17,094 nt of DNA, taken from assembly GCA_946535435.1 (NCBI GenBank), contig CAMNDM010000063.1, forward strand, positions 1 to 17,094, read 5' to 3'. Numbering within the stretch: the first letter of the stretch is position 1; each line of letters opens with the position of its first letter. Below are positions 7,101-16,400 of this stretch, piece after piece. The notes under the pieces are model-generated. The model was not told the DNA's origin. It was given only the letters and a program-made list of their open reading frames with translations, and did not search any database. Both the position numbers and the translations under genes were made by a program. Origin of the DNA: Physcocola sp002396385 (lineage in GTDB: Bacteria; Bacteroidota; Bacteroidia; Bacteroidales; Paludibacteraceae).

Positions 7101-8724
7101 GGGCGGTGTTATGGCTGACTTTACTGGATATGCTTCCGGCTGGGTGCGGGCTTTCGGACATTTCGGCGATATTGGAATGGAGGGGAACCCGGTTGCTTCA
7201 AATGTTCATTTCGGTATCGAGTTCTTGAATACCGAGTATTTTATTGACCGCGAAATTGTGTATATGAAGCACAACTCCTTTGAAATGCGTAATGGAAAGG
7301 CTCGCGATGCACTTTCCGGTAAGGCTGTTGTTAATGCGATGGTTCGGCACCGGGGGTTCCAGAATATGAAGTTTGACGTAAGGGTGCTGTGCGACAATTT
7401 GTTGGCTTTGAATACGACTGAAGCCGATAACGAGACGTTCTATGGCAAGGCTTTTGGCGATGGCGAAATTCACATCTATGGCGTGCCCGGGTCTGTCAAT
7501 TTCGATATGAAGGAACTGGTTACACGTGAAAATACGGTCGTTACTATCCCTATTGGGGGGACGGCCGATGTGGAAAACTCCGACTTCATTACTTTCGTTA
7601 ACGATGAGGAAAGGCAGACTGCACAAGAGCGCCGCCGGAGCCGTATTGATAAAATTCGGAAAATTCAGGCGGAGAAAAATATCAAGTCACGTATAAAACT
7701 CGATATGCAGCTTAATTGCACGCCCGATGCACAAATACAGCTGATTATGGACCCGCGGGCGGGCGACATTATCCGTACGCGTGGTAATGGTGCCATTCAT
7801 ATGACGTACGACTCTCAGACTGCCGACTTTGGTATGTTGGGTACCTACGAGGTTACTAAGGGAGACTATCTCTTTACTGTACAGAGTGTCATTTCCCGTA
7901 AATTCAGCATTCTGCCGGGTAGCCAGCTCCATTTTACGGGTAGCCCTTATACGGCCGGCATGAACGTACGTGCCAAATACTCGTTAAACGCTTCGTTGAG
8001 TAATATCTTGTCCGACGACCCTTCCTATTCGAAAATTACCAATGCGAATGTCGATTGCCTGCTTTATCTGACGGGAACTATTCAGCGACCGATCATCAAG
8101 TTTGGACTCGAATTGCCTAATAGCGACGAAGAGGTCCGCCGTAAGCTGGCGAGTGTGGTCAATACCGAAGAGTCGCTCAACCGAAATGTTGCTTCCTTAT
8201 TGGCTTTGGGACATTTCTATACCATGGATAAGAGTGTCGGCCAGTCGGGGGCTTCTGGTAACAGCGAACTGTCTTCTGTAGGTTTCTCTACGCTGTCTTC
8301 CGAAATCGGTAGTTTGCTTTCCCGTATTAACAACGATGTGAATGTAGGGGTTAATTACAATCCGGGCTCTGAATCTACTGCTACCGGACAAGAATTTGAG
8401 GTGGCGCTGTCTACCCAGTTCCTGAACGACCGACTTTTGGTTAATGGTAATTTCGGATACCGCGAAAATGCGGTACCTACTATCGATGAACAGGCTGGTA
8501 ACAGTGGCATTATCGACTTCGATATCGAGTATAAGTTGAACCCTTCTGGCAAGTTCCGACTCAAAGCATTCAACCGTTCCGATAACAGTTACTTCAGACA
8601 AAACGCTAATGGTACCACTCAAGGGGTGGGACTAATATATAGAGAAGATTTCGATACCTACAGCGAGTGGTTGAAACGTTATTGGAAACCTGTTAAAGGT
8701 GCTTTCTCAAAAAATAAAAAGTAA
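4195..8724 (+). CDS. tamB: Translocation and assembly module protein TamB (AsmA/DUF490 family)
   Basis: TamB-type proteins are inner-membrane-anchored, periplasm-spanning beta-groove proteins. They link to outer-membrane Omp85 partners and are implicated in outer-membrane protein assembly and phospholipid transport. The product (up to 1509 residues) has one N-terminal membrane helix (about 18-38), then a very long beta-rich repeat region with the early motif GTIDWGFPNTFVINDLYIEDQSADTL typical of Bacteroidales homologues. The conserved TamB C-terminal domain covers about 1070-1480 and includes DPRAGDIIRTRGNGAI, LGTYEVTKGDYLF and FSILPGSQLHFTG. A highly charged Arg/Glu/Lys segment lies near 1135-1165. 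The start is uncertain. The frame opens after a TAG at 4183 and contains TTG 4195 but no ATG before the helix. ATA 4231 would give the usual (M)KKIL beginning. The divergent tsaD neighbour is a common arrangement in the order. The porE-like gene follows after 57 nt. Confidence 0.95.
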   Translation: MYFCSIFKHGKVIKKILHILTFLLVAICLLLIGSYLLLQNVSTQKSILSEVTGGLSKKINSKVSSGTIDWGFPNTFVINDLYIEDQSADTLLFVKRAKVTVNILPLLQHKISLRTVQLTQMRGYVRQDSAGVFNFQFVVDAFKKKNDDEKSNWMADIESVGFKDCFVSFHKDSVNATPGKFNPKYLDVDSINGHIYVRELSGDSINVKLHKLSFVEASGVNLSDLSTTIVGNRRGVRLLHFSTAMPDSKVVFKNAELTCDDIQSKNFFHDYVLSLELEPSNVNLYDLRAFVPAFQQLDDDISLYGNVSGSIDNLKVRNLLVKNGNGLVLDGDVDLSGLPKLKDAYVRANFRQVVVDADHVRHFGSAFIKREVYLPPAFEKMGFVSYEGAIEGSLAAISADGAIGSGAGDILLNVDIDNPNLDFSKYSIDGELDTENFHLAEILPTTGLGNTTLGLVVSLKRDPNAVHKFSVNAEGVIDSLDYRGYTYHGISLNGDFGPKGFTGELQIDDPNAQFNLSGNVHLSKKLPEFHFTANAKRICLSPLNLSKNKDNSCMSFDIVADFQGKTFDELEGSFSLDNFLYQRPSGKDLMVNNVSLNVTPAKNGSKKATLYSDFINGNISGQYQLAGLVANTKKILRKYIPAVISSAVDKQSGNNFTFNFKINNTEVFTDVFKLPVAMVSEGSLNGFFNDVDGKFRVRLEAPMLKMGKSTLQDVLVLCENPASEAKLVARGTMMPYRRRRNPYYFSVNANAKSDSISSRVNFSNSVDETYSGELSVLTVLNSLTKEGLSADFFVRPTELILKDSVWNIHQSLVSLRPGILSVDNFLVEHGDQELRINGMATREMNDSVGVYLHNIRLGYISNMINNDRITFNGITNGNVYVKRLFNKPYMYTQLVVDSAFMNSYQLASKLQVAGEFDTRDKEIFFDADLTSHVSGAKSPIIGSIFLNRDSMSIEGDLHDIDLRFIRTYVGGVMADFTGYASGWVRAFGHFGDIGMEGNPVASNVHFGIEFLNTEYFIDREIVYMKHNSFEMRNGKARDALSGKAVVNAMVRHRGFQNMKFDVRVLCDNLLALNTTEADNETFYGKAFGDGEIHIYGVPGSVNFDMKELVTRENTVVTIPIGGTADVENSDFITFVNDEERQTAQERRRSRIDKIRKIQAEKNIKSRIKLDMQLNCTPDAQIQLIMDPRAGDIIRTRGNGAIHMTYDSQTADFGMLGTYEVTKGDYLFTVQSVISRKFSILPGSQLHFTGSPYTAGMNVRAKYSLNASLSNILSDDPSYSKITNANVDCLLYLTGTIQRPIIKFGLELPNSDEEVRRKLASVVNTEESLNRNVASLLALGHFYTMDKSVGQSGASGNSELSSVGFSTLSSEIGSLLSRINNDVNVGVNYNPGSESTATGQEFEVALSTQFLNDRLLVNGNFGYRENAVPTIDEQAGNSGIIDFDIEYKLNPSGKFRLKAFNRSDNSYFRQNANGTTQGVGLIYREDFDTYSEWLKRYWKPVKGAFSKNKK
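4198..4205 (+). promoter_or_regulatory. Candidate -7 element for tamB (TATTTTTG)
   Basis: TATTTTTG at 4198-4205, followed by C, fits TAnnTTTG. The start of transcription would be near 4212, only a few bases from the predicted tsaD start on the other strand, so the two divergent promoters are interleaved. No good -33 TTTG is visible around 4174-4179. If this element is used, the TTG at 4195 cannot be the tamB start codon because it would not be transcribed. Confidence 0.4.
4224..4231 (-). promoter_or_regulatory. Candidate -7 element for tsaD (TAACTTTG)
   Basis: On the minus strand 4231-4224 reads TAACTTTG, followed by C, a perfect match to the Bacteroidetes -7 element TAnnTTTG. The start of transcription would be near 4217, giving a leader of about 80 nt before the tsaD ATG. 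No clear TTTG -33 box lies 19-21 nt upstream, which would fall inside the start of tamB, so confidence is moderate. Confidence 0.45.
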
Positions 8725-8735
8725 CTTTACAATTT

Positions 8736-8747
8736 CCTACGTGTAGG
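8736..8747. repeat. Short inverted repeat in the tamB-porE gap
   Basis: CCTAC (8736-8740) and GTAGG (8743-8747) flank two bases. The stem is too short and is not followed by a T-run, so it is not a convincing terminator. Read-through from tamB into the following gene is likely. It could be an operator or chance. Confidence 0.25.
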
Positions 8748-8781
8748 TCTCGTTATTATTAAATATCGTATTTATTTGAAA

Positions 8782-10764
8782 ATGGTTAAGTTTAAATCTG
8801 TTCTTCTGTTCCTTTTGGCCGCTCTTCTTTCTGGTTGCTCGGTCAACCAGACTATCAAGCGCGCCGATAAGAAATATGAAATTGGTGAGTACTATAAGGC
8901 TGCCAGCATCTATAAAATTGCCTATACCAGGGTAAGCGCTACTAAAGAACGGCAAAAAAAGGCTTATGTGGCTTACCGCATGGGCGAATGCTATTCGCTG
9001 GTGAACGAGAACAACAAGGCTGAAATGGCTTTAAAAAACGCCACACGCTACAAATATGCCGATACGACTGTTTATCTGCTTTATGCCGATGTGCTTAGGA
9101 AAAACAAGAAACCACAAGAGGCTATCAAAAATTACGAGGTATTCTTGGCCGCGCATCCGAAAAGTGAGGTCGCCCTGGCTGGTAAGGAATCGTCGGTTCA
9201 GGCCATTGAATGGATGAAGAATCCCACTCGGTATAAGGTGAAGAAGATGGATGCTTTTGTCTCGAAGCGGACCGAGTCGTCGCCTTCTTTCCCTGCTGGC
9301 GACAGCACTACGGTCTACTTTGCGTCTACGCGTGTGGAAAAGGGCGAAAAACGTAAAAATAGCAAAATCACCGGATTACCTACCCATAATATCTATATGT
9401 CGCGTCAGAATTCTGCTGGCGCTTGGGACAATATCGAGGCGGTCGAGGGTGAAATCAATACGGCCGATGACGAGGGCTCTCCTTCTTTCTCGGCCGATGG
9501 CAAAACCATGTTTTTTACCCGTTGCCGTTATGTGAAGGGGGAAACTCACGGGGCGGAAATCTATTGCGCTAAACGTAATGGTGGCAAATGGGGTAAACCT
9601 GTTAAGGTCGAACTGTCGAAAGACAGTTCCATTTCTTTTGCTCATCCTACTGTGTCTTCCGATGGTAAGGTCCTTTATTTTGTTTCCGATATGCAGGGGG
9701 GATTTGGTGGTAAAGATATCTGGTTCAGTGTGAATAATGGTGAAAAGTGGGGGGCTCCTCAAAATGCCGGTCCTAAAATCAACACGGCGGGCGACGAGAT
9801 GTTCCCTTTCCTACGTCATGATACGTTATTGTATTATTCGTCTAATGGCCTTCCCGGTTTTGGCGGTCTTGACATCTTTTGTGCGACTCTTTCAACAGAC
9901 GGACAATGGAAAAATGTGAAAAACATGATGTATCCGATTAACTCCAATATGGATGATTTTGGTATCAGTTTTGTCGAGGGGGCTGAAAGTGGTATGTTCT
10001 CTTCTAACCGCGACGACCGTAAGGGATACGACCGTATCTATTCGTTTGTGCTGCCTCCTGTTGTTTTCAATATTGCCGGAAAAGTTACTAGCACGTCGGG
10101 CGAGCCTTTGCCAGATGCCATTATCCGTATTGTTGGAAACGATGGTACTAACCTGAAAATTCATGCCAAGAAGGATGGCTCGTTCTCTTATCCGTTGAAT
10201 AGGAATGTCAAATATGTGATGCTGGGTAACTGCCGTGGTTATCTAAACCAAAAAGATGCGGTCAGAACCGATAGTCTCGACGACAGCCACACGTTTAAGA
10301 TTAACCTGTCGTTAGCCTCTGTTTCTAAGCCTGTTGGCCTCGATAACATCTTCTTTGAGTTCGGTAAGGCGACTTTGACAAAAGAGTCTGATAAAAGCCT
10401 CGACAAACTGGTGAAACTGTTGAACGACAATCCGAATATTACCATTGAGATTGGTGCGCATACCGACCGGGTGGGCTCGGCCGAGGGAAACTTGCGCTTG
10501 TCGGGCGAACGTGCTGAATCGGTTGTTAATTACCTTATAAAAAAAGGAATTGAGGCTGAACGCCTAACTGCTAAGGGCTATGGTAAGTCTACTCCAGTGG
10601 TTGTCGATGCCAAATTGGCCAAACAATACTCTTTCTTGCACGATGGACAGGTGCTTGACGATGGTTCTCTCGACCAGATGAACGCTGAACAACAGGAAAT
10701 AGCCAACCAGATTAACCGTCGTACTGAGTTCCGTGTGCTGAAAACCACTTATAAGATGTACTGA
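8782..10764 (+). CDS. porE: PorE-like type IX secretion system lipoprotein (TPR, PD40 propeller, CRD, OmpA_C)
   Basis: The start is ATG 8782, two codons inside a longer TTG-initiated frame, giving 660 residues. The signal peptide ends in LSGC with Cys19, an excellent lipobox. Domains in order are: TPR-like helices (about 22-130); a beta-propeller of PD40/WD40-like blades (about 160-400) with repeated SPSFSADGKTMFF, HPTVSSDGKVLYF and GFGGxDI elements; a carboxypeptidase-regulatory-like Ig fold (about 425-510); and an OmpA C-terminal peptidoglycan-binding domain (about 517-660) with HTDRVGS, LSGERA and the Bacteroidales ending NQINRRTEFRV. This order is exactly that reported for Porphyromonas gingivalis PorE (PG1058), which anchors the T9SS to peptidoglycan. 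Some Bacteroidota carry several paralogues of this architecture, so the assignment as the functional PorE is likely rather than certain. It lies 57 nt after tamB and before T9SS cargo genes. Confidence 0.85.
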   Translation: MVKFKSVLLFLLAALLSGCSVNQTIKRADKKYEIGEYYKAASIYKIAYTRVSATKERQKKAYVAYRMGECYSLVNENNKAEMALKNATRYKYADTTVYLLYADVLRKNKKPQEAIKNYEVFLAAHPKSEVALAGKESSVQAIEWMKNPTRYKVKKMDAFVSKRTESSPSFPAGDSTTVYFASTRVEKGEKRKNSKITGLPTHNIYMSRQNSAGAWDNIEAVEGEINTADDEGSPSFSADGKTMFFTRCRYVKGETHGAEIYCAKRNGGKWGKPVKVELSKDSSISFAHPTVSSDGKVLYFVSDMQGGFGGKDIWFSVNNGEKWGAPQNAGPKINTAGDEMFPFLRHDTLLYYSSNGLPGFGGLDIFCATLSTDGQWKNVKNMMYPINSNMDDFGISFVEGAESGMFSSNRDDRKGYDRIYSFVLPPVVFNIAGKVTSTSGEPLPDAIIRIVGNDGTNLKIHAKKDGSFSYPLNRNVKYVMLGNCRGYLNQKDAVRTDSLDDSHTFKINLSLASVSKPVGLDNIFFEFGKATLTKESDKSLDKLVKLLNDNPNITIEIGAHTDRVGSAEGNLRLSGERAESVVNYLIKKGIEAERLTAKGYGKSTPVVVDAKLAKQYSFLHDGQVLDDGSLDQMNAEQQEIANQINRRTEFRVLKTTYKMY

Positions 10765-10862
10765 TAGATTTGGTTCTGCCCACTTGGTTGGCTTTATCTT
10801 AAGTCCTATTGTAAAGATCTTGGTGCTGGTGGTCAATTGTCCTACCTTTTCCGAAAAAATAT

Positions 10863-10901
10863 GCGGGCTTCCCCTTAATGTGGGAGAGCCCGCTTTTGTT
10901 T
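10863..10901 (+). terminator. Strong intrinsic terminator after the porE-like gene
   Basis: GCGGGCTTCCCC (10863-10874) pairs with GGGAGAGCCCGC (ending at 10893) with one mismatch and a short TTAATGT loop, followed by TTTTGTTTTGTTATT. It is about 100 nt past the porE-like stop and should end the tamB-porE transcript. Confidence 0.85.
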
Positions 10902-11210
10902 TGTTATTATAAAATCCTGTCATTTATCAATGTTTGAATTGTTCTCTACCCAATTGAGATTTATGCTGTTTTTTCGGTTGCTAAAGGTGTTCTTAACATC
11001 GAACTTGCTACTGGTTTACTCCTCAGATGTCTTGTGTCCCATACAACTGCTTAAAAAATTCAAAACAAATGTAGGATGTGTAAGATATGTCAAAGAATTT
11101 TGTTTCAAAATGCGGATATGAAATAAAGTTTTTGTTCTTTGCTTGATTTTTACAAATCTATTACCGATTATTTCTTTACAATTGCGTATTATTTAAAAAA
11201 GCTTAATGCC
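10902..11210. other. A/T-rich intergenic region upstream of the GH30 operon
   Basis: This stretch of about 310 nt separates the terminator from the GH30 start. A 63-codon frame at 10930-11121 has no family features and looks accidental. I searched for TAnnTTTG with a TTTG box 19-21 nt upstream and found no complete match. TTTG occurs several times (for example near 10929 and 11136), but without a good partner. The operon's control site should be here, but I cannot place it. Confidence 0.5.
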
Positions 11211-13469
11211 ATGACTAAATTTTATACACTAACTATTGCCTCTCTTGCTTTGTCGGTAGCTGTTGCTGCCCAAGATTGTAATGTGAATTTATCAAGCGTG
11301 AAACAAAAAATACAAGGGTTTGGCGGTATCAATCATCCTTGTTGGACGGGTTACGACCTTACGGATAACGATATTGATAAACTTTTCGGTGTGGGTGAGA
11401 ACAAACTGGGGCTTTCTGTTATGCGTATCTGGGTCGCAGAGAATGAAAATAATTGGAGTAGGGAACTGCCTACTTGTAAGAAGGTTCAGAAAATGGGTGT
11501 GAAAATTTTTGCAACCCCTTGGAATACGCCTTCTGCCGATATGTGTACGAAGACGACCGCTTTTTGTAACAATCCTTCTTGTCAGTATCGTGCTAACGAG
11601 AAACAGATTAACACGAGCGCTTTCTCGAAGTATACCGACCATTTGGTGAAATTTAACAACTACTTGCATGACAACGGTGTCAACCTCTATGCTATGAGTT
11701 TTGCTAACGAGCCCGATTATGGACACGACTGGACGTGGTGGAGTACCGACCAGGTTTACGATTATACAAAAAACTATGCCGGAAAACTTCGTGTGAACGG
11801 CACAAAGGTGATTACTGCCGAAAGTTTTGCCTTTAGCAAAGGTCTCTACGACAAGGTACTGAACGATGCTAGCGCGCTTAAGAATATCGACATTCTTGGT
11901 ACACATTTCTATGCAAGTGGTGCTTCTACTGGCGATAATTTCTTTAAATACTCCCTTGGCGACCAAAAGATAGCCAGTGATCCTGACAAAGAGTTATGGA
12001 TGACGGAGTACTACACTTCGTCTAACGCTACGAATGGTTCGCCTTGCCGTGCGAATGTTTGGCCCGAGGCTTTGGAAGTTGCCTATTCTATCCATCGTGG
12101 ATTGACTCTCTCTAATATGAGTGCTTATGTCTGGTGGTATTTGAAGAGGAACTATTCGCTCATTAATAATGGCGACACGAACAACGATAATGCTAAGGAT
12201 GGACAGATTACGAAGCGAGGTTGGCTTTTCGGTCAGTTCGCCAGATTCATCCGACCTGGTTTTTATCGTGTTGACTGTACTATTAACCCTACTTATAATG
12301 TGTACACGTCGGCTTATAAAAATGGTGACGATGTTGTGATTGTTGCCGTTAACATGAGTACCGAAGCTAAGACCATCAATATTTCTGTCCCTGGAACAAA
12401 GGTGCAACAGTGGAATGTTTGGATTACCGACCAGACTAGAAACATGAAACAGCTCGATGCTATCAACAAGGGCGCTTCTTTCTCTGTTACTCTTCCGGCT
12501 AAAAGCTGTGTCACTTATGTGGGTGAGGGTAGCGGTAAGGTTAGTCTCGATATTGCCGCCGATAAATATGTTATTGAAGAGGGCGACAGCGTGCTGATTA
12601 CCCCTACTTATAAGAGTGAGGCTGAAATCAAAAATATCAAGTTCTTCGAAGGCGATGACCAAATTAAAGACAAGTGGGTCGCTCCTTTCGCTTTCTATTT
12701 TGGTGCGGACGCTTCTCTCGGAAAGCACACTATCAGTGCCGTTGCATACGACGAGAATGGAGAGTCGGGCGAGGCTGCCCCTATCACTATCGAGGTGGTT
12801 AAAAAAGCGGGACCTTTTGGTGGTGTTCCTGCCTTGATTCCGGGCATTGTTGAGGCTGAAAACTTTAACGAGGGGGCGGCTGGCATTTCGTTCAACGACC
12901 TCGGTGAGGAGAATAAAGGCGATGCTACTTACCGGTCTGACGCTAATGTCGACGTCTATGTTTGCGATGGTGGTTACGCTGTCGGTTACTGTGAGGCGGG
13001 TGAGTGGCTCAAGTATACTGTCGATGTGGAAAAAGATGGTGATTACTTGGTTTCGGCGAATGTGTCTGACGAGGGGGGAGCTTCTTCTTTCTCTGTTATG
13101 TTCGATGACGATGAGGCTTCCAAGGTTCTTTTCGACACTGAGGATACTGGCGATTGGACTACATACAAAGAACTGACTTCCGATAAGGTCGTTAAGTTGA
13201 CTGCCGGTATTCATGAAATGCTTGTTAGTATCGAATCTTCGTGGGTCAACATCGACTGGATTAAGGTAAAGTCCGATAACCAGGCTGGTATTGGATCGGT
13301 GACTGCTGAAGCTTTCCCTGCTGGCGAGTACATGGTTTGCGATGTGAATGGTAAACAGCTTGGCTCTGTGACAATTAACTCAAGAACAGACTTCGATGAT
13401 AAGTTCACAGAGAAAGGGGTTTATATTCTTGTTGCTGCCAATGGCAAATCGTTTAAATATGTAAAATAA
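11211..13469 (+). CDS. Secreted GH30 xylanase with Ig-like and CBM6 domains and a short C-terminal sorting-like tail
   Basis: The start is ATG 11211 (752 residues), because a signal peptide (MTKFYTLTIASLALSVAVAA, cut before Gln21) begins there. The ATG at 11139 adds 24 unlikely residues. The GH30 (subfamily 8-like) catalytic domain spans about 23-440: KQKIQGFGGINHPCW, the acid/base Glu167 in ANEPDYG, the nucleophile Glu266 in WMTEYYTSS, the WWYLKRNY loop near 308-315, and the side beta-sandwich ending near SCVTYVG. These enzymes cut the beta-1,4-xylan backbone, often next to glucuronosyl branches. An Ig-like domain (about 443-535) and a CBM6 (about 540-688, IVEAENF, GEWLKYTVDV, VNIDWIKV) follow. 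The last 60 residues (GEYMVCDVNGKQLG to GVYILVAANGKSFKYVK) resemble the end of a type A T9SS sorting domain but lack the usual PNP strand. Cys clusters at about 107-118 may form disulfides. The next gene starts 17 nt later. Confidence 0.92.
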   Translation: MTKFYTLTIASLALSVAVAAQDCNVNLSSVKQKIQGFGGINHPCWTGYDLTDNDIDKLFGVGENKLGLSVMRIWVAENENNWSRELPTCKKVQKMGVKIFATPWNTPSADMCTKTTAFCNNPSCQYRANEKQINTSAFSKYTDHLVKFNNYLHDNGVNLYAMSFANEPDYGHDWTWWSTDQVYDYTKNYAGKLRVNGTKVITAESFAFSKGLYDKVLNDASALKNIDILGTHFYASGASTGDNFFKYSLGDQKIASDPDKELWMTEYYTSSNATNGSPCRANVWPEALEVAYSIHRGLTLSNMSAYVWWYLKRNYSLINNGDTNNDNAKDGQITKRGWLFGQFARFIRPGFYRVDCTINPTYNVYTSAYKNGDDVVIVAVNMSTEAKTINISVPGTKVQQWNVWITDQTRNMKQLDAINKGASFSVTLPAKSCVTYVGEGSGKVSLDIAADKYVIEEGDSVLITPTYKSEAEIKNIKFFEGDDQIKDKWVAPFAFYFGADASLGKHTISAVAYDENGESGEAAPITIEVVKKAGPFGGVPALIPGIVEAENFNEGAAGISFNDLGEENKGDATYRSDANVDVYVCDGGYAVGYCEAGEWLKYTVDVEKDGDYLVSANVSDEGGASSFSVMFDDDEASKVLFDTEDTGDWTTYKELTSDKVVKLTAGIHEMLVSIESSWVNIDWIKVKSDNQAGIGSVTAEAFPAGEYMVCDVNGKQLGSVTINSRTDFDDKFTEKGVYILVAANGKSFKYVK

Positions 13470-13486
13470 TCTAATACATTATAAAC

Positions 13487-16400
13487 ATGAGTACACTTTA
13501 TAAATCTGCGCTTGTGTCCGCTTTGGGCGCAATGCTTTCGATTTCGGCTGTCGCTCAGAACCTTCCGGGTGTTCAAAGCACCATTAATGTGAATGGTAAG
13601 AACCGTACCATTGATGTGTATGCTCCTAGCGGAATGGGCGAAAACAGACCGTTGGTGATTTCTGCACATGGTATGGGGCAGGATATCGCTTACCAGAAGA
13701 AACAGTCTCGCTGGGACCAGGTTGCCGATACGGCCAAGTTCTTGGTCGTTTATCCGCAGTCCGACGGTTCTACTTGGGATTTGAGCGGCAATGGCTCCGA
13801 TATTGCCTTCATTAAGGCCATCATCAAGGAGATGAGTTCTAAATACAAAATCGACTTGAAACGTGTCTATATGTCAGGTTTCTCAATGGGTGGCATGCTG
13901 ACTTACGCTGTTGCCAATAACATGGCCGACCAGATTGCTGCTTGTGCTCCGGTTTCTGGGTATCCTATTGGCGATTTGACTGCCAAACCTTCGAGGCCTA
14001 TTCCTATTATCCATACCAATGGCGATGCCGACGACGTGGTCCACTACGAACCTTGGAAAGGTAACTTCAACGGTATGTACCAGGAACAGCAGGGTGCTTA
14101 TGCGCAGGCCAAGGCTTGGGCTGCGGCTAATGGTTGTGACGACACTCCTGTTGAGTCTGTTGTCAGTGGTGCGGCTACCCGTTATTTGTGGAAGAACGGT
14201 AAATGTGGCGTTGAGGTTTGCCTGAACAAGATTTATGGTAAGGGACACTGGCCTTCAAACGACACTTATCATTCTGTTCGCGAAATCTGGCAGTTCCTTC
14301 GTCGCTTCTCGTTGGATTGTGGAACCTCTAATAATGATAATCCTAACAATCAAGACAATCCTAATAATCAGAATAATCCTGAGGATGGTCCTTATAATGG
14401 CTCTCCTGCTGTTATTCCTGGCTCTATCGAGGCTGAAGAGTACGATTTCGGCGGACAGGGTGTCGCTTATAGCGATGAGGATACTGAAAACCGTGGTGAG
14501 GCTTTCCGTACTGATGGTGTTGACATCTACAAAGGCGCAACTGGTTTTGTTATTGGTTACAACCAGACCGGCGAGTGGTTGAACTATACGGTTGATGTGA
14601 AGGAGACTTCTAAATATAAGGTTTCTGTTTCTGCGGCAACCGATAATGCTACCGCCTCTTTCCAACTCTTGATTGACGGAAAGGCTATCACTGGCGATAT
14701 TTCTGCTCCTAACACTGGCAGCTTCTCTGAGTTCTCGACCATCACCTTCCGTACAAGCGAAATTTCTGCTGGTCAGCACACGCTTCAGCTGAAGGTTACT
14801 AACAGCTGGTTCGATATGGACTATATGACTTTCGAGAAGTATGAGTCTAACGGTAGCGACCCTTACGATGAAAGCGGTTGCGTGGTTGGATCGCGTGACG
14901 AGGTCGAACTGGCTTCTATCTTCTCTGGTATCGCTTTGAGTAACGTTAATCCTAAGGTTAAACCTACTACTAACCACAATCCGATTATGACTCAGCGTTA
15001 TGGGGCTGACCCATGCGCTATGGTTTATGGCGACTCGGTCTACATCTACATGACGCACGATATCTACGAATACGATAATGCGGGTAAAATTAAGTCGAAC
15101 GGTTATGGTAACATTACTGAAATTGTATGCCTTGCTTCTGCCGACCTCGTTAACTGGACCGACCACGGGCCTATGAAGGTGGCCGGTAATGGCGGAATCT
15201 CTAAAGCCGTTAACTCTTGGGCACCTACTGCCTGCCATGCGAAAATAAATGGAAAGGAACGCTTCTTCCTCTATTTCGCTAACAATGGTAATGGTATTTA
15301 TGTGGTGGCTTCCGACACCCCTTATGGCCCTTGGGAAGATGTGAAGAATGGACAGGGACTGATTACCCGTCAAACTCCAAATTGTGGTAATGTGGAATGG
15401 TTGTTTGACCCTGCTGTGCTTATCGACGACGATGGTACTGGCTATCTTTATTTCGGTGGTGGTGTACCTAAAGGCAAGGATGCTGATCCTGGTACGGCAC
15501 GTATCGCAAAACTTGGTAAGGACTTTATCAGCATCGACGGTACTCCTACTACTTTGAATCCGCCTTATCTGTTCGAGGATGCGGGTATCAACAAGATTGG
15601 TAATAACTATGTGTATTCATATTGTACGAACTGGAATACTGGTGGTAACAATATCGGTATCAACAATGCCGTTATTGCTACTATGATTTCTAATAAGCCG
15701 ATGTCTGATTTCAAATTCGACCGTAAGGTCTTCGACAACCCTTCCAAATGGCTTGGCGATAATGGTAACAACCACCACAGCTTCTTTAAGTTTAAGGACA
15801 AGTGGTACATCTGCTACCACAGTCAGTGGATTCAAAACCAGATTGGTGTAAGTGGTGGTTACCGTAGCTCGCATGTCGATTATGCCAATGTTGACGAGTC
15901 GGCTGGTAAAATTATGGGTGTGTCGGCTGGTACTACCAAGGGGGTTGACCAGGTGACTTATGTCGATGCTACGAAGAACATTCAAGCCGAGTGCTTTGCT
16001 TGGCAGAACGGCGTGTCTGTCAACTATGTGGGCAAGTCTACAAATATGGCGGTTAGCGGTAAAGATGGCGCTTGGATTGGCGTCTGTGGCGTTAAAGCTC
16101 AAGATGTTAACCGATTCAAGGCCCGCGTTTCTGCTCCTTGTGGTGGCGCTATCAGAATCTCTACAGGTTCTGCCAATGGTCCTGTAATTGGTTATTTGAA
16201 TGTGGAGGCTAACTCTTCTTTCGAGGAATTCAAGTGTAAGTTGTCTTCCGATATCCCTACATCTAAAGATTTGTTCTTTACTTTTAGTGGCGAACTGGCG
16301 TTCGATTCTTGGAATATGTTCTATGAAGACCCAGCCAATGACGAGTTGGTTGAATCGGGTGTTGCTTCGCTTGCTGTAGAGCCAAATCCGGCAAAGAATG

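Noticed and set aside
10930..11121. 63-codon + frame in the gap before the GH30 gene
   Set aside because: A/T-rich intergenic sequence. No recognisable domain, signal peptide or promoter, and the composition looks accidental.
11994..13214. Long minus-strand frame (406 codons) opposite the GH30 gene
   Set aside because: It is antisense to strongly supported domains, and its translation is Arg/Ser/Val/Ile-rich without motifs, a codon-use shadow.
14330..14383. Possible microsatellite or mobile repeat
   Set aside because: It is the coding sequence of an Asn/Pro linker between two well-defined domains.
14255..15373. Long minus-strand frame (372 codons) opposite the CE1-GH43 gene
   Set aside because: Same reason: it is antisense to clear CBM6 and GH43 sequence and shows no family signature.
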